NCBI GenBank assembly: GCA_029866215.1
Contig: JARWZU010000005.1
Coordinates: 1 to 64,000 of the forward strand
Length of the DNA stretch: 64,000 nucleotides
DNA from: Akkermansiaceae bacterium
Lineage (GTDB): Bacteria; Verrucomicrobiota; Verrucomicrobiia; Verrucomicrobiales; Akkermansiaceae
Direction: 5' to 3'
Position numbers and translations under genes: made by a program. Within the stretch, counting starts at the first letter, position 1; every line of letters begins with the position of its first letter. The notes under the pieces are model-generated. The model made no database searches. It was not told the DNA's origin and was given only the letters and a program-made list of their open reading frames with translations. Shown here one piece after another: positions 62,864 through 64,000 of this stretch.

Positions 62864-63910
62864 TCACTTCGAGGACGAAGTGAAGCTCGCCTGGCTGGCG
62901 CCCTTCTTGATCTTGGTCGACTTGATCCAGCTCATGGTGGACCGAAGCTTTTCACCGACCTTCTCGATCGGATGAGCCGCTTCTGCCTTGCGGATCGCGT
63001 TGAAATTCTTGTTGCCAGATGCGTACTCAGCAGTCCACTCCTTGGCGAATTTGCCGTTTTCAATGGCCTTGAGTTGCGCGACCATCCGCTTCTTGACGGA
63101 AGCGTCGATGATCTTCGGCCCAACGGTGACGTCGCCATACTCGGCAGTCTCGGAGATCGAGAACCGCATGCCGGCGATGCCTTGCTCATTCATGAGGTCC
63201 ACGATGAGCTTGAGTTCGTGAAGGCACTCGAAATAGGCCATTTCCGGTTGGAAGCCAGCCTCAACGAGCACTTCAAAGCCCGCTTTAACAAGGGCGGTAG
63301 TGCCACCGCAAAGAACGACTTGCTCACCAAAGAGGTCGGTCACGGTCTCTTCGCGGAAGTTTGTCTCGAACACCCCGGCACGAGCGCAACCAATGCCACC
63401 GGCCCAAGCGAGCGCGGTTTGTTTGGCCTTGCCACTCACGTCTTGATGAATCGCGATCAAGCCAGGAACCCCTTTGCCCGCAACAAATTGCGAACGAACG
63501 GTGTGACCAGGGCCCTTGGGAGCCACCAAAATCACGTCCACAATCGAAGGAACCGTGATGGTCTTGAAGTGAACGGCAAAACCATGGGAGAAAAGCAGCG
63601 TCTTGCCCTTGGTGAGGTTAGGAGCGATGTCCTTATTATAAACCGAAGGGATCACGGTGTCGGGCGTCGCCACAAAGATCACGTCTGCAGCTTTCACTGC
63701 TTCTGCCGTGTCCATGACCTCGAAGCCGAGCTTCTTGGCAACCTCGCGGGACTTCGACTTCGGATAGAGTCCGATGATGACATTGAGGCCACTGTCCTTG
63801 AGGTTAAGCGCGTGGGCATGGCCTTGTGAGCCAAAGCCGATCACGGCGAGGGTTTTCTTTTTCAGTGAGACGATCGGGGCGTCCTTGGTGGTATAGATCT
63901 TCGCGGCCAT
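62864..63910 (-). CDS. ilvC: ketol-acid reductoisomerase (class I)
   Basis: Branched-chain amino-acid enzyme using NAD(P)H and Mg. The 348-residue protein has the Rossmann loop [15 protein letters not shown] (near residue 25), a phosphate-binding loop [11 protein letters not shown] that favours NADPH, the domain-linking block [17 protein letters not shown], and metal ligands in the C-terminal knotted domain ([19 protein letters not shown], with D and E). The class I short form fits. The ATG at 63910 begins [16 protein letters not shown]; 14 upstream residues in frame are not family-like. A terminator follows at 62807-62841. ilvB/ilvN are not in the window. Confidence 0.97.
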   Translation of the reverse strand: MAAKIYTTKDAPIVSLKKKTLAVIGFGSQGHAHALNLKDSGLNVIIGLYPKSKSREVAKKLGFEVMDTAEAVKAADVIFVATPDTVIPSVYNKDIAPNLTKGKTLLFSHGFAVHFKTITVPSIVDVILVAPKGPGHTVRSQFVAGKGVPGLIAIHQDVSGKAKQTALAWAGGIGCARAGVFETNFREETVTDLFGEQVVLCGGTTALVKAGFEVLVEAGFQPEMAYFECLHELKLIVDLMNEQGIAGMRFSISETAEYGDVTVGPKIIDASVKKRMVAQLKAIENGKFAKEWTAEYASGNKNFNAIRKAEAAHPIEKVGEKLRSTMSWIKSTKIKKGASQASFTSSSK

Positions 63911-64000
63911 AACGGGCGTTTGGTTAGTTCGATTTGGGCACGTCGCTGCCATTAGGGCAACGGCGGGTCGGGAGACTGGCGGGACGAAATGGCTGGGTCA

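Overview
The window looks like a chromosomal segment of a member of the Verrucomicrobiota, probably order Verrucomicrobiales; I cannot fix the genus. The evidence is protein families: two PEP-CTERM proteins, one carrying autotransporter-associated beta-strand repeats, a Minf_1886-type protein, a DUF5069 protein, a DUF1080 (3-keto-disaccharide hydrolase type) protein, and an ExbB/ExbD set. Coding density is high, 4-base ATGA overlaps are common, GTG and TTG starts are frequent, and clear Shine-Dalgarno sequences are scarce. I see no rRNA, tRNA, intact insertion sequence or CRISPR array.

Layout. 1-5143: ileS-lspA, then nrdR with an unknown gene. 5144-5534: a non-coding array of T-tracts spaced 20-21 bp. 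5535-9203 (minus): ispF, an inositol-monophosphatase-family gene, a stand-alone coaB, and a secreted Sel1-repeat protein. 9435-13171 (plus): folB, nth, and a RapA-like Swi2/Snf2 ATPase. 13176-19160 (minus): a tightly coupled three-gene operon of a six-hairpin glycosidase-like protein, a GT4 glycosyltransferase, and a fusion of an alkaline-phosphatase-superfamily domain to an EEP phosphodiesterase. 19345-22377: a large beta-repeat PEP-CTERM protein. 22661-24166: Minf_1886 protein and a YhaM-type exoribonuclease. 24234-28897 (minus): a MacAB-TolC-type tripartite exporter. 29179-29991: a small PEP-CTERM protein. 30294-34415 (minus): lepA, a zinc-ribbon membrane protein, a TonB-like protein, exbD and exbB. 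34502-35741: pyrE and a DUF1080 protein. 35765-38320: a DUF3516-type Ski2-like helicase.

38321-40011 is the only clearly accessory patch. It holds PIN-toxin-like tails, an RHS/YD-repeat scrap, a RelE/ParE toxin with a ribbon-helix-helix antitoxin, a diverged copy of the first 15 codons of the neighbouring helicase, and a DUF1801 gene broken by an in-frame TAG.

From 40057 on: PBP1A; an HtrA protease followed by a catalytically dead HtrA-like protein; maf and a PIN-PhoH ATPase; menE-menC-menA (menaquinone); a family-4 UDG without its Fe-S cysteines; DUF5069; thrC-thrB; rlpA and an HU/IHF gene; rnhC; an NHL beta-propeller; acyltransferase 3; a histone-deacetylase-family enzyme; pfkA; a YugP-type metallopeptidase; a cytochrome b562-like secreted protein; an L,D-transpeptidase; and ilvC.

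The points most worth a second look are the phased T-tract array, the glycosidase/GT4/double-phosphoesterase operon (possibly envelope lipid or glycan remodelling), the helicase-start copy beside the toxin-antitoxin genes, the cysteine-less UDG, and the dead HtrA paralogue with its PDZ domain inside the protease fold.
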